From NCBI RefSeq assembly GCF_002575655.3, contig NC_053035.3, forward strand, positions 501,734,601-501,798,600: a stretch of DNA of 64,000 bases, written 5' to 3'. The stretch's first letter is position 1. Every line of letters starts with the position of its first letter. The position numbers were made by a program, and so were the translations under genes. This document shows positions 12,720-22,813 of this stretch, piece after piece. The notes under the pieces were generated by a model, which was given only the letters and a program-made list of their open reading frames with translations, had not been told where the DNA came from and ran no database searches. Source of the stretch: Aegilops tauschii subsp. strangulata. Taxonomy: Eukaryota; Streptophyta; Magnoliopsida; Poales; Poaceae.

Positions 12720-12950
12720 TTAGCCATCCAGGAAAACAGTGCGGTCACTCAAGGGCAATGTTGACGTTGAGCCCCTGAGCTCCATAGATGATTCCTCCAT
12801 GATCTTGATAGAGATCGGAGTTGATGATGACAAGGACATATTTCCGATCTTGACGATCCAAAGAGGAGCCTGGTCCTCGGCCCAGTCGAGGTGACCAGTC
12901 GAGCCGGCGATGAAGACGCCGCTGTTGCAGTTGATCTGCAAGCGAGCCAT
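12720..12950 (-). CDS. Short 76-aa ORF near the 5' end of the nested Gypsy, unknown
   Basis: An ATG about 30 bp inside the PBS region in sense opens a 76-codon frame (MARLQINCNSGVF...). Two other frames over the same DNA are also open, so coding evidence is weak. The position matches where a gag would begin, but there is no zinc knuckle or recognised gag motif. It may be a remnant of a gag leader. Confidence 0.2.
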   Translation of the reverse strand: MARLQINCNSGVFIAGSTGHLDWAEDQAPLWIVKIGNMSLSSSTPISIKIMEESSMELRGSTSTLPLSDRTVFLDG

Positions 12951-12979
12951 TGATCCTTTTGCCGATCACACAGCGGAAC

Positions 12980-12996
12980 TCTCAATGAAAGCACCA
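12980..12996 (-). promoter_or_regulatory. Probable primer-binding site of the nested Gypsy
   Basis: In sense orientation TGGTGCTTTCATTGAGA lies one base inside the 5' LTR end (12998). The position and the initial TGG fit a PBS. The tRNA is not identified with confidence. Confidence 0.6.
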
Positions 12997-12997
12997 T

Positions 12998-13478
12998 TGT
13001 CGGTGTCAAAACTGGCGGATCTTGGGTGGGGGGTCCTGAACTGTGCGTCTAAGGATGATGGTAACAAGAGACAGGGGACACAATGTTTACCCAGGTTCGG
13101 GCCCTCTCTATGGAGGTAATACCCTACTTCCTGCTTGATTGATCTTGATGAATATAGGGGTTACAAGAGTTGATCTACCTCGAGATCATATGTTGAGGTA
13201 TAAACCCTAGAGGTATGATGAGTAATATCATAATGATCTATCGACTAGCCTGGCCTCGGCTTATATAACATACCGGAGGCCTAGGATAACAAGAGTCCTA
13301 ATCGAATACGCTGGTGGAGAGGAGTCCTTGTCTTGATCACCAAGTCTTGTCGATTCTTCCTTGTGTATACATCGGCTGTCCGAACTGGCCCATGAGTAAA
13401 CGACCATGGGGGTCCTCGGCCTAATCCAACTGATCGGGAGACGACGTGGTGAGTACCCCCTAGTTCAGGACACCGTCA
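12998..13478 (-). repeat. 5' LTR (481 bp) of the nested Gypsy
   Basis: Colinear with 6681-7162 over its full length. It is followed by catac (13479-13483), the right copy of the target duplication. Confidence 0.88.
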
Positions 13479-13483
13479 CATAC

Positions 13484-13776
13484 CTTCAGCCCCGAGGGTG
13501 AACTACTCCCTCCTCATCATGGAGAGCGCCGAGATGATGAAGATGGCCATCGGTGATGGATCCCCCCTCCGGCAGGATGCTGGAACAGGGTCCCGATTGG
13601 TTTTTGGTGGCTACAGAGGCTTGCGGCGGCGGAACTCCTGATCTAGGTTATTTTCTGGAGGTTTGGGGATTTATAGGAGAGTTTGGCGTCGAGAACAAGT
13701 CAGGGGGCCCCACGGAGAGTCCACGAGGCACAGGGGCGCGCCCTGGGTGGGTGGGAGCGCCCTCCACCCTCGTGGG
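13484..13776 (-). repeat. T1 3' LTR, piece 2
   Basis: Resumes alignment with the T1 LTR (compare 28680 onward) after the Gypsy insertion. It is cut again at 13777 by the Copia. Bases 13772-13776 (gtggg) are the Copia target duplication. Confidence 0.85.
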
Positions 13777-15503
13777 TGTTGAGAATCGTAGCATAATTTT
13801 AAAATTTTCCTACGCTCACCAAGATGCATCTATGGAGTCTACTAGCAACGAGGGGAAAGGAGTGCATCTACATACCCTTGTAGATCGCGAGCGGAAGCGT
13901 TCCAATGAACGTGGATGACGGAGTCGTACTCGCCGTGATCCAAATCACCGATGACCGAGTGCCGAACGTACAGCACCTCCGCGTTCAACACACGTACGGT
14001 GCAGCGACGTCTCCTCCTTTCTTGATCCAGCAAGGGGCAAGGAGAGGTTGATGGAGATCCAACAGCACGATGGCGTGGTGGTGGATGTAGCGGTTCTCCG
14101 GCAGGGCTTCGCCGAACTTCTGCGAGAGAGAGAGAGAGAGAGAGGTGTTGCAGGGGAGGAGGGAGGCGCCAAAGGCTGTAGTGTGCTGCCCTCCCTCCCC
14201 CCCCCTTTATATAGGCCCCCAAGGGGGGTGCGCAGCCCTAGGAGATGGGATCTCCAAGGGGGGGGCGGCCAAGGGGGGAAGGGGTTGCCTTGCCCCCCAA
14301 GGCAAGGGGGAACTCCCCCCCTAGGGTTCCCAACCCTAGGCGCATGGGGGGGAGGCCCAAGGAGGCGCCCCAGCCCACTAGGGGCTGGTTCCCCTCCACT
14401 TTCAGCCCACGGGGCCCTCCGGGACAGGTGGCCCCACCCGGTAGACCCCCGGGACCCTTCCGGTGGTCCCGGTACAATACCGATAACCCCCGAAACTTTC
14501 CCGGTGGCCAAAACTGGACTTCCTATATATAATTCTTCACCTCCGGACCATTCCGGAACCTCTCGTGACGTCCGGGATCTCATCCGGGACTCCGAACAAC
14601 TTTCGGGTTTCCGCATACATATATCTCTACAACCCTAGCGTCACCGGACCTTAAGTGTGTAGACCCTACGGGTTCGGGAGACATGCAGACATGACCGAGA
14701 CGCCTCTCCGGTCAATAACCAACAGCGGGATCTGGATACCCATGTTGGCTCCCACATGTTCCACGATGATATCATCGGGTGAACCACGGTGTCGAGGATT
14801 CAATCAATCAGTATGCAATTCCCTTTGTCAATCGGTATGTTACTTGCCCGAGATTCGATCGTCGGTATCCCAATACCTTGTTCAATCTCGTTACCGGCAA
14901 GTCTCTTTACTCGTACTGCAATGCATGATCCCGTGACTAACGCCTTAGTCACATTGAGCTCATTATGATGATGCATTACCGAGTGGGCCCAGAGATACCT
15001 CTCCGTTTACACGGAGTGACAAATCCCAGTCTTGATCCGTGCCAACCCAACAGACACTTTCGGAGATACCCGTAATGCACCTTTATAGTCACCCAGTTAC
15101 GTTGTGACGTTTGGCACACCCAAAGCACTCCTACGGTATCCGGGAGTTGCACGATCTCATGGTCTAAGGAAAAGATACTTGACATTGGAAAAGCTCTAGC
15201 AAACGAAACTACCCGATCTTTTATGCTATGCTTAAGTTGGGTCTTGTCCATCACATCATTCTCCTAATGATGTGATCCCGTTATCAATGACATCCTATGT
15301 CCATAGTCAGGAAACCATGACTATTTGTTGATCAACGAGCTAGTCAACTAGAGGCTTACTAGGGACAGGTTGTGATCTATGTATTCACACATGTATTACG
15401 ATTTCCGGACAATACAATTATAGCATGAATAATAGACTATTATCATGAACAAAGAAATATAATAATAACCTTTTATTATTGCCTCTAGGGCATATTTCCA
15501 ACA
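13777..15503 (-). repeat. Copia 3' LTR (1727 bp)
   Basis: In sense it starts TGTTGGAAATATGCCC and ends CTACGATTCTCAACA. It includes a (GA)n run near 14125-14143 and a C/G-rich low-complexity block around 14200-14330. The open frames within it are by-products of GC-rich sequence. Confidence 0.93.
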
Positions 15504-15514
15504 GTCTCCCACTT
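15504..15514 (-). promoter_or_regulatory. Copia polypurine tract
   Basis: In sense AAGTGGGAGAC lies directly before the 3' LTR start. It is the plus-strand primer site. It sits 21 bp beyond the polyprotein stop. Confidence 0.85.
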
Positions 15515-15535
15515 GCACTAGAGTCAATAATCTAG

Positions 15536-18500
15536 TTACATTGTGATGAATCGAACACCCATTGCGTCCTGGTGTTGATCATGTTTTGCCCTAGGGAGAG
15601 GTTTAGTCAACGGATCTGCTACATTCAGGTCCGTGTGTACTTTACAAATATCTATGTCTCCATTTTGAACACTTTCACGAATGGAGTTGAAGCGACGCTT
15701 GATATGCCTGGTCTTCCTGTGAAACCTGGGCTCCTTCGCAAGGGCAATGGCTCCAGTGTTGTCACAGAAGAGAGTCATCGGGCCCGACGCATTGGGAATC
15801 ACCCCTAGGTCGGTAATGAACTCCTTCATCCAGACTGCTTCCTGTGCTGCCTCCGAGGCTGCCATGTATTCCGCTTCACATGTAGATCCCGCCACGACGC
15901 TTTGCTTGCAACTGCACCAGCTTACTGCTCCTCTATTCAAAATATACACGTATCCGGTCTGTGACTTTGAGTCATCCGGATCTGTGTCGAAACTAGCGTC
16001 GACGTAACCCTTTACGACTAGCTCTTCATCACCTCCATAAACGAGAAACATATCCTTAGTCCTCTTCAGGTACTTCAGGATATTCTTGACCGCTGTCCAG
16101 TGTTCCTTGCCGGGATTACTTTGGTACCTTCCTACCAAACTTACGGCAAGGTTTACATCAGGTCTGGTACACAGCATGGCATACATAATAGACCCTATGG
16201 CCGAGGCATAGGGGATGACACTCATCTCTTCTATATCTTCTGCCGTGGTCGGACATTGAGCCGTGCTCAATTTCACACCTTGCAATACAGGCAAGAACCC
16301 CTTCTTGGACTGATCCATATTGAACTTCTTCAATATCTTGTCAAGGTATGTACTCTGTGAAAGACCAATGAGGCGTCTTGATCTATCTCTATAGATCTTG
16401 ATGCCTAATATATAAGCAGCTTCTCCAAGGTCCTTCATTGAAAAACACTTATTCAAATAGGCCTTTATACTCTCCAAGAATTCTATATCATTTCCCATCA
16501 ATAATATGTCATCCACATACAATATGAGAAATGCTATAGAGCTCCCACTCACTTTCTTGTAAACACAGGCTTCTCCATAAGTCTGTGTAAACCCAAACGC
16601 TTTGATCATCTCATCAAAGCGAATGTTCCAACTCCGAGATGCTTGCACCAGCCCATAGATTGAGCGTTGGAGCTTGCATACTTTGTTAGCATTCTTAGGA
16701 TCGACAAAACCTTCCGGCTGCATCATATACAACTCTTCCTTAAGGAAGCCGTTAAGGAATGCCGTTTTGACGTCCATCTGCCATATCTCATAATCATAGT
16801 ATGCGGCAATTGCTAACATGATTCGGACGGACTTCAGCTTCGCTACGGGTGAGAAAGTCTCATCGTAGTCAACCCCTTGAACTTGTCGATAACCCTTAGC
16901 GACAAGTCGAGCTTTGTAGATGGTCACATTACCATCTGCGTCCGTTTTCTTCTTAAAGATCCATTTGTTTTCTATGGCTCGCCGCTCAACGGGCAAGTCA
17001 GTCAAAGTCCATACTTTGTTTTCATACATGGATTCTATCTCGGATTTCATGGCTTCTAGCCATTTGTCGGAATCCGGGCCCGCCATCGCTTCTTCATAGT
17101 TCGAAGGTTCACCGTTGTCTAACAACATGATTTCCAGGACAGGGTTGCCGTACCACTCTGGTGCGGAACGTGTCCTTGTGGACCTACGAAGTTCAGTAAC
17201 TTGATCTGAAGCTTCATGATCATCATCAATAACTTCCTCCCCAGTCGGTGTAGGCACCACAGGAACATTTTCCTGCGCTGCGCTACTTTCCGGTTTGGAA
17301 GGGGTGACTATCACCTCATCAAGTTCCACTTTCCTCCCACTCAATTCTTTCGAGAGAAACTCCTTCTCTAGAAAGGACCCGTTCTTGGCAACGAAGATCT
17401 TGCCTTCGGATCTGAGGTAGAAGGTATACCCAATAGTTTCCTTAGGGTATCCTATGAAGACGCATTTTTCCGATTTGGGTTCGAGCTTTTCAGGTTGAAG
17501 TTTCTTGACATAAGCATCGCATCCCCAAACTTTTAGAAACGACAGCTTAGGTTTCTTCCCAAACCATAATTCATACGGTGTCGTCTCAACGGATTTAGAC
17601 GGTGCCCTATTTAAAGTGAATGTGGCAGTCTCTAAAGCATAACCCCAAAATGAGAGCGGTAAATCGGTAAGAGACATCATAGATCGCACCATATCCAATA
17701 GAGTGCGATTACGACGTTCGGACACACCATTTCTCTGAGGTGTTCCAGGCGGCGTGAGTTGTGAAACTATTCCACATTTCCTTAAGTGTGTACCAAATTC
17801 GTGACTTAAATATTCTCCTCCACGATCTGATCGTAAGAATTTTATTTTTCTGTCACGTTGATTTTCAACCTCACTCTGAAATTCCTTGAACTTTTCAAAG
17901 GTTTCAGACTTGTGTTTCATTAGGTAGACATACCCATATCTACTTAAGTCATCAGTGAGAGTGAGAACATAACGATATCCTCCGCGAGCCTCAACACTCA
18001 TCGGACCGCACACATCGGTATGTATGATTTCCAGTAAGTTGGTTGCTCGCTCCATTGTTCCGGAGAACGGAGTCTTGGTCATCTTACCCATGAGGCATGG
18101 TTCGCACGTGTCAAATGATTCGTAATCAAGAGACTCCAAAAGTCCATCTGCATGGAGCTTCTTCATGCGCTTGACACCGATGTGACCAAGGCGGCAGTGC
18201 CACAAGTATGTGGGACTATCGTTATCAACTTTACATCTTTTGGTATTCACACTATGAACATGTGTAACATCACGTTCGAGATTCATCAAAAATAAACCAT
18301 TGACCAGCGGGGCATGACCATAAAACATATATCTCAAATAAATAGAACAACCATTATTCTCGGATTTAAATGAGTAGCCATCTCGAATTAAACGAGATCC
18401 AGATACAATGTTCATGCTCAAAGCTGGCACTAAATAACAATTATTGAGGTTTAAAACTAATCCCGTAGGTAGATGCAGAGGTAGCGTGCCGACGGTGATC

Positions 18501-19516
18501 ACATCGACCTTGGAACCATTCCCGACGCGCATCGTCACCTCGTCCTTTGCCAGTCTCCGTTTATTCCGTAGTTCCTGCTTTGAGTTACAAATATGAGCAA
18601 CCGCACCGGTATCAAATACCCAGGAGCTACTACGAGTACTGGTAAGGTACACATCAATTACTTGTATATCACATATACCTTGGGTGTTGCCAGCCTTCTT
18701 CTTGTCCGCTAAATATTTGGGGCAGTTCCGCTTCCAGTGACCACTTCCCTTGCAATAAAAGCACTCAGTCTCGGGCTTGGGTCCATTCTTTGACTTCTTC
18801 CCGGTAACTGGCTTACCGGGCGTGGCAACTCCCTTGCCGTCCTTCTTGAAGTTCTTTTTACCCTTGCCCTTTTTGAACTTAGTGGTTTTATTCACCATCA
18901 ACACTTGATGTTCTTTTCTGATCTCTACCTCAGCTGATTTCAGCATTGAATATACCTCGGGAATGGTCTTTTCCATCCCCTGCATATTGTAGTTCATCAC
19001 AAAGCTCTTGTAGCTTGGTGGAAGCGACTGGAGGATTCTGTCAATGACCGCGTCATCTGGGAGATTAACTCCCAGCTGAGACAAGCGGTTGTGCAACCCA
19101 GACATTCTGAGTATGTGCTCACTAACAGAACTGTTCTCCTCCATTTTACAGCTGAAGAACTTGTCGGAGACATCATATCTCTCGACCCGGGCATGAGCTT
19201 GAAAAACCAGTTTCAGCTCCTCGAACATCTCATATGCTCCATGTTTCTCAAAACGCTTTTGGAGACCCGGTTCTAAGCTGTAAAGCATGCCGCACTGAAC
19301 GAGGGAGTAATCATCAGCACGCTGCTGCCAAGCGTTCATAACGTCTTGGTTCTCAGGGATTGGTGCTTCACCTAGCGGTGCTTCTAAGACATAATCTTTC
19401 TTGGCTGCTATGAGGATGATCCTCAGGTTCCGGACCCAGTCCGTATAGTTGCTGCCATCATCTTTCAGCTTGGTTTTCTCTAGGAACGCGTTGAAATTGA
19501 GGACAACGTGGGCCAT
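15536..19516 (-). CDS. Copia Gag-Pol polyprotein (1326 aa), uninterrupted
   Basis: The single frame encodes, in order: a UBN2-type Gag (about residues 1-250); a CCHC zinc knuckle CFYCKGSGHWKRNC (about 252-265); an aspartic protease with DTGA (about 302); integrase with the zinc-binding His/His/Cys/Cys near 440-474 and catalytic Asp, Asp, Glu in HTDVCGPM, LRSDRGGEY and NGVSERRN (about 501, 564, 600); reverse transcriptase with YVDD (about 1001); and RNase H with Asp/Glu/Asp near 1173, 1216 and 1253. PR-IN-RT-RH order defines Copia. There are no stops or frameshifts, unlike every other pol remnant in the window. Length fits the Angela/BARE1/WIS2 group. Gag and Pol are in one frame; expression is expected from the 5' LTR promoter at 21249-21256. 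Confidence 0.96.
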   Translation of the reverse strand: MAHVVLNFNAFLEKTKLKDDGSNYTDWVRNLRIILIAAKKDYVLEAPLGEAPIPENQDVMNAWQQRADDYSLVQCGMLYSLEPGLQKRFEKHGAYEMFEELKLVFQAHARVERYDVSDKFFSCKMEENSSVSEHILRMSGLHNRLSQLGVNLPDDAVIDRILQSLPPSYKSFVMNYNMQGMEKTIPEVYSMLKSAEVEIRKEHQVLMVNKTTKFKKGKGKKNFKKDGKGVATPGKPVTGKKSKNGPKPETECFYCKGSGHWKRNCPKYLADKKKAGNTQGICDIQVIDVYLTSTRSSSWVFDTGAVAHICNSKQELRNKRRLAKDEVTMRVGNGSKVDVITVGTLPLHLPTGLVLNLNNCYLVPALSMNIVSGSRLIRDGYSFKSENNGCSIYLRYMFYGHAPLVNGLFLMNLERDVTHVHSVNTKRCKVDNDSPTYLWHCRLGHIGVKRMKKLHADGLLESLDYESFDTCEPCLMGKMTKTPFSGTMERATNLLEIIHTDVCGPMSVEARGGYRYVLTLTDDLSRYGYVYLMKHKSETFEKFKEFQSEVENQRDRKIKFLRSDRGGEYLSHEFGTHLRKCGIVSQLTPPGTPQRNGVSERRNRTLLDMVRSMMSLTDLPLSFWGYALETATFTLNRAPSKSVETTPYELWFGKKPKLSFLKVWGCDAYVKKLQPEKLEPKSEKCVFIGYPKETIGYTFYLRSEGKIFVAKNGSFLEKEFLSKELSGRKVELDEVIVTPSKPESSAAQENVPVVPTPTGEEVIDDDHEASDQVTELRRSTRTRSAPEWYGNPVLEIMLLDNGEPSNYEEAMAGPDSDKWLEAMKSEIESMYENKVWTLTDLPVERRAIENKWIFKKKTDADGNVTIYKARLVAKGYRQVQGVDYDETFSPVAKLKSVRIMLAIAAYYDYEIWQMDVKTAFLNGFLKEELYMMQPEGFVDPKNANKVCKLQRSIYGLVQASRSWNIRFDEMIKAFGFTQTYGEACVYKKVSGSSIAFLILYVDDILLMGNDIEFLESIKAYLNKCFSMKDLGEAAYILGIKIYRDRSRRLIGLSQSTYLDKILKKFNMDQSKKGFLPVLQGVKLSTAQCPTTAEDIEEMSVIPYASAIGSIMYAMLCTRPDVNLAVSLVGRYQSNPGKEHWTAVKNILKYLKRTKDMFLVYGGDEELVVKGYVDASFDTDPDDSKSQTGYVYILNRGAVSWCSCKQSVVAGSTCEAEYMAASEAAQEAVWMKEFITDLGVIPNASGPMTLFCDNTGAIALAKEPRFHRKTRHIKRRFNSIRESVQNGDIDICKVHTDLNVADPLTKPLPRAKHDQHQDAMGVRFITM

Positions 19517-20801
19517 TTGATCTACAATACATAGTGTAAAGATTTTAGACTAAGTTCATGATAATTAAGTTCATATAATCAAATTATTTAATGAACTCCC
19601 ACTCAGATAGACATCCCTCTAGTCATCTAAGTGAAACATGATCCGAATTCAACTAGGCCGTGTCCGATCATCACATGAGACGGACTAGTCAAGATCGGTG
19701 AACATCTCCATGTTGATCGTATCTTCTATACGATTCATGCTCGACCTTTCGGTCCTCCGTGTTCCGAGGCCATGTCTGTACATGATAGGCTCGTCAAGTC
19801 AACCTAAGTGTATTGCGTGTGTTTCGAGGCCATGTCTGTACATGCTAGGCTCGTCAACACCCGTTGTATTCGAACGTTAGAATCTATCACACCCGATCAT
19901 CACGTGGTGCTTCGAAACAACGAACTTTCGCAACGGTGCACAGTTAGGGTGAACACTTTCTTGAAATTATCATAAGGGATCATCCTACTTGCTACCGTCG
20001 TTCTAAGCAAATAAGATGCAAAAAACATGATAAACATCACATGCAATCAAACAGTGACATGATATGGCCAATATCATCATGCTCCTTTGATCTCCATCTT
20101 CGGGGCACCATGATCATCTTCGTCACCGGCATGACACCATGATCTCCATCATTGTGTCTTCATGAAGTCGTCACGCCAACGATTACTTCTACTTGTATGG
20201 CTAACGCGTTTAGCAACAAAGTAAAGTAAATTACATGGCGTTATTCAATGACACGCAGGTCATGCAAAATAATAAAGACAACTCCTATGGCTCCTGCCGG
20301 TTGTCATACTCATCGACATGCAAGTCGTGATTCCTATTACAAGAATATGATCAATCTCATACATCACATATATCATTCATCACATCTTCTGGCCATATCA
20401 TATCACATATATCACTTGCTGCAAAAACAAGTTAGACGTCCTCTAATTGTTGTTGCAAGTTTTTTTACGTGGTTTGTAGGTTTCTAGCAAGAACGTTTTC
20501 TTACCTACGTATGACCACAACGTGATTTGCCAATTTCTATTTACCCTTCATAAGGACCCTTTTCATCGAATCCGTTCCGACTAAAGTAGGAGAGACAGAC
20601 ACCCGCTAGCCACCTTATGCAACTAGTGCATGTCAATCGGTGGAACCTGTCTCACGTAAGCGTACGTGTAAGGTCGGTCCGGGCCGCTTCATCCTACAAT
20701 GCCGCCGAAACAAGAAACGACTAGTAGCGGCAAGAAGAATTGGCAACATCAACGCCCACAACTTCTTTGTGTTCTACTCGTGCATAGTAACTACGCATAG
20801 G
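19517..20801 (-). other. Copia 5' leader (untranslated)
   Basis: 1.28 kb lies between PBS and Gag start with no long frame. It carries a 60-bp tandem duplication (19764-19857) with a palindrome. Leaders of this group hold dimerisation and packaging signals; which bases do this here is not known. Confidence 0.75.
19764..19857. repeat. 60-bp-period duplication with palindrome in the Copia leader
   Basis: CGAGGCCATGTCTGTACATG occurs at 19765 and again at 19825, each followed by a near-identical AGGCTCGTCAA. Each copy contains CATG...TGTACATG self-complementarity, suitable for RNA kissing loops. Repeat seen directly; function inferred. Confidence 0.75.
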
Positions 20802-20818
20802 CCTGGCTCATGATGCCA
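20802..20818 (-). promoter_or_regulatory. Copia primer-binding site (initiator tRNA-Met type)
   Basis: In sense TGGCATCATGAGCCAGG starts one base inside the 5' LTR end. It resembles the TGGTATCA...-type PBS used by this Copia group. Confidence 0.75.
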
Positions 20819-20819
20819 C

Positions 20820-22549
20820 TGTTGAGAATCGTAGCATAATTTTAAAATTTTCCTACGCTCACCAAGATGCATCTATGGAGTCTACTAGCAACGAGGGGAA
20901 AGGAGTGCATCTACATACCCTTGTAGATCGCGAGCGGAAGCGTTCCAATGAACGTGGATGACGGAGTCGTACTCGCCGTGATCCAAATCACCGATGACCG
21001 AGTGCCGAACGTACAGCACCTCCGCGTTCAACACACGTACGGTGCAGCGACGTCTCCTCCTTTCTTGATCCAGCAAGGGGGAAGGAGAGGTTGATGGAGA
21101 TCCAACAGCACGACGGCGTGGTGGTGGATGTAGCGGTTCTCCGGCAGGGCTTCGCCGAACTTCTGCGAGAGAGAGAGAGAGAGAGAGAAGTGTTGCAGGG
21201 GAGGAGGGAGGCCCCAAAGGCTGTAGTGTGCTACCCTCCCTCCCCCCCTTTATATAGGCCCCCAAGGGGGGTGCGCAGCCCTAGGAGATGGGATCTCCAA
21301 GGGGGGGCGGCGGCCAAGGGGGGAAGGGGTTGCCTTGCCCCCCAAGGCAAGGGGGAACTCCCCCCCCTAGGGTTCCCAACCCTAGGCGCATGGGGGGGAG
21401 GCCCAAGGAGGCGCCCCAGCCCACTAGGGGCTGGTTCCCCTCCACTTTCAGCCCACGGGGCCCTCCGGGACAGGTGGCCCCACCCGGTGGACCCCCGGGA
21501 CCCTTCCGGTGGTCCCGGTACAATACCGATAACCCCCGAAACGTTCCCGGTGGCCAAAACTGGACTTCCTATATATAATTCTTCACCTCCGGACCATTCC
21601 AGAACCTCTCGTGACGTCCGGGATCTCATCCGGGACTCCGAACAACTTTCGGGTTTCCGCATACATATATCTCTACAACCCTAGCGTCACCGGACCTTAA
21701 GTGTGTAGACCCTACGGGTTCGGGAGACATGCAGACATGACCGAGACGCCTCTCCGGTCAATAACCAACAGCGGGATCTGGATACCCATGTTGGCTCCCA
21801 CATGTTCCACGATGATATCATCGGGTGAACCACGGTGTCGAGGATTCAATCAATCCGTATGCAATTCCCTTTGTCAATCGGTATGTTACTTGCCCGAGAT
21901 TCGATCGTCGGTATCCCAATACCTTGTTCAATCTCGTTACCGGCAAGTCTCTTTACTCGTACTGCAATGCATGATCCCGTGACTAACGCCTTAGTCACAT
22001 TGAGCTCATTATGATGATGCATTACCGAGTGGGCCCAGAGATACCTCTCCATTTACACGGAGTGACAAATCCCAGTCTTGATCCGTGCCAACCCAACAGA
22101 CACTTTCGGAGATACCCGTAATGCACCTTTATAGTCACCCAGTTACGTTGTGACGTTTGGCACACCCAAAGCACTCCTATGGTATCCGGGAGTTGCACAA
22201 TCTCATGGTCTAAGGAAAAGATACTTGACATTGGAAAAGCTCTAGCAAACGAAACTACCCGATCTTTTATGCTATGCTTAAGTTGGGTCTTGTCCATCAC
22301 ATCATTCTCCTAATGATGTGATCCCGTTATCAATGACATCCTATGTCCATAGTCAGGAAACCATGACTATCTGTTGATCAACGAGCTAGTCAACTAGAGG
22401 CTTACTAGGGACAGGTTGTGATCTATGTATTCACACATGTATTACGATTTCCGGACAATACAATTATAGCATGAATAATAGACTATTATCATGAACAAAG
22501 AAATATAATAATAACCTTTTATTATTGCCTCTAGGGCATATTTCCAACA
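20820..22549 (-). repeat. Copia 5' LTR (1730 bp)
   Basis: Full-length and nearly identical to 13777-15503. It contains a TATA box at 21249-21256 and a CT-rich tract in sense at about 21172-21188, 60-85 bp downstream of it. Confidence 0.93.
21249..21256 (-). promoter_or_regulatory. TATA box in Copia 5' LTR
   Basis: Minus-strand TATATAAA in a GC-rich setting, the only TATA of this quality in the LTR. The same site exists in the 3' LTR around 14206-14213, from which outward readthrough into T1 LTR sequence is possible. Confidence 0.65.
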
Positions 22550-22554
22550 GTGGG

Positions 22555-22796
22555 GCCCATGGGACTCCCCTCCGGTAACTCTTCATTCCAGTATTTTTTA
22601 TATTTTCCAGAAAAAATCTTCGTTGATTTTCAGCGCATTCCGAGAACTTTTATTTCTGCACAAAAACAACACCACGCTAGTTCTGCTAAAAACAGCGTCA
22701 GTCCGGGTTAGTTCTAACCAAATCCAAAATCATGTAAAAACATTATAAACATGGCATGAATACATCAAAAATTATAGATACGTTGGAGACGTATTA
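22555..22796 (-). repeat. T1 3' LTR, piece 3 (LTR start)
   Basis: Completes the T1 3' LTR. In sense the LTR begins TAATACGTCTCC rather than TGATACGTC, so the terminal G is mutated here. The three pieces add up to about 1.62 kb, matching the 1628-bp 5' LTR. Confidence 0.85.
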
Positions 22797-22813
22797 GCAT
22801 CCCCAAGCTTAAT
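22797..22813 (-). promoter_or_regulatory. T1 polypurine tract
   Basis: In sense ATTAAGCTTGGGGATGC abuts the 3' LTR. The same AAGCTTGGGGATGC string recurs internally in hairpins (24886-24978). Confidence 0.8.

Larger units (their letters stand above)
6681..13478 (-). mobile_element. Non-autonomous Gypsy-type LTR retrotransposon inserted in the T1 LTR
   Basis: Two LTRs (6681-7162 and 12998-13478) are flanked by target duplication catac (6676-6680 and 13479-13483). Sense is minus: a PBS-like sequence adjoins the right LTR and a PPT-like CAGAGGGCTAC adjoins the left LTR. The 5.8-kb interior has no pol and no long ORF. It consists of diverged internal repeats rich in CCGAGC and GCCGGA motifs. LTRs differ at roughly 16 of 481 positions by eye (about 3 percent), mostly C/T and G/A changes. 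This matches a large non-coding derivative (LARD-like) mobilised in trans. Confidence 0.85.
13777..22549 (-). mobile_element. Apparently intact Copia retrotransposon, Angela/BARE1/WIS2 type
   Basis: Complete structure, all in minus sense: 5' LTR 20820-22549, PBS 20802-20818, 1.3-kb leader, single 1326-codon polyprotein (15536-19516), PPT 15504-15514 and 3' LTR 13777-15503. Target duplication gtggg is perfect (13772-13776 and 22550-22554). Comparing the LTRs by eye gives about 14 substitutions plus small length changes in G, C and GA runs over 1.73 kb, so roughly 0.8 percent. This is a young insertion and the element may still be autonomous. Confidence 0.95.

Noticed and set aside
13842..14638. 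Several long open frames on both strands (up to 223 codons), repeated at 20885-21684
   Set aside because: They lie inside the GC-rich Copia LTRs, overlap one another in all frames and shift with small homopolymer changes between the two LTRs.
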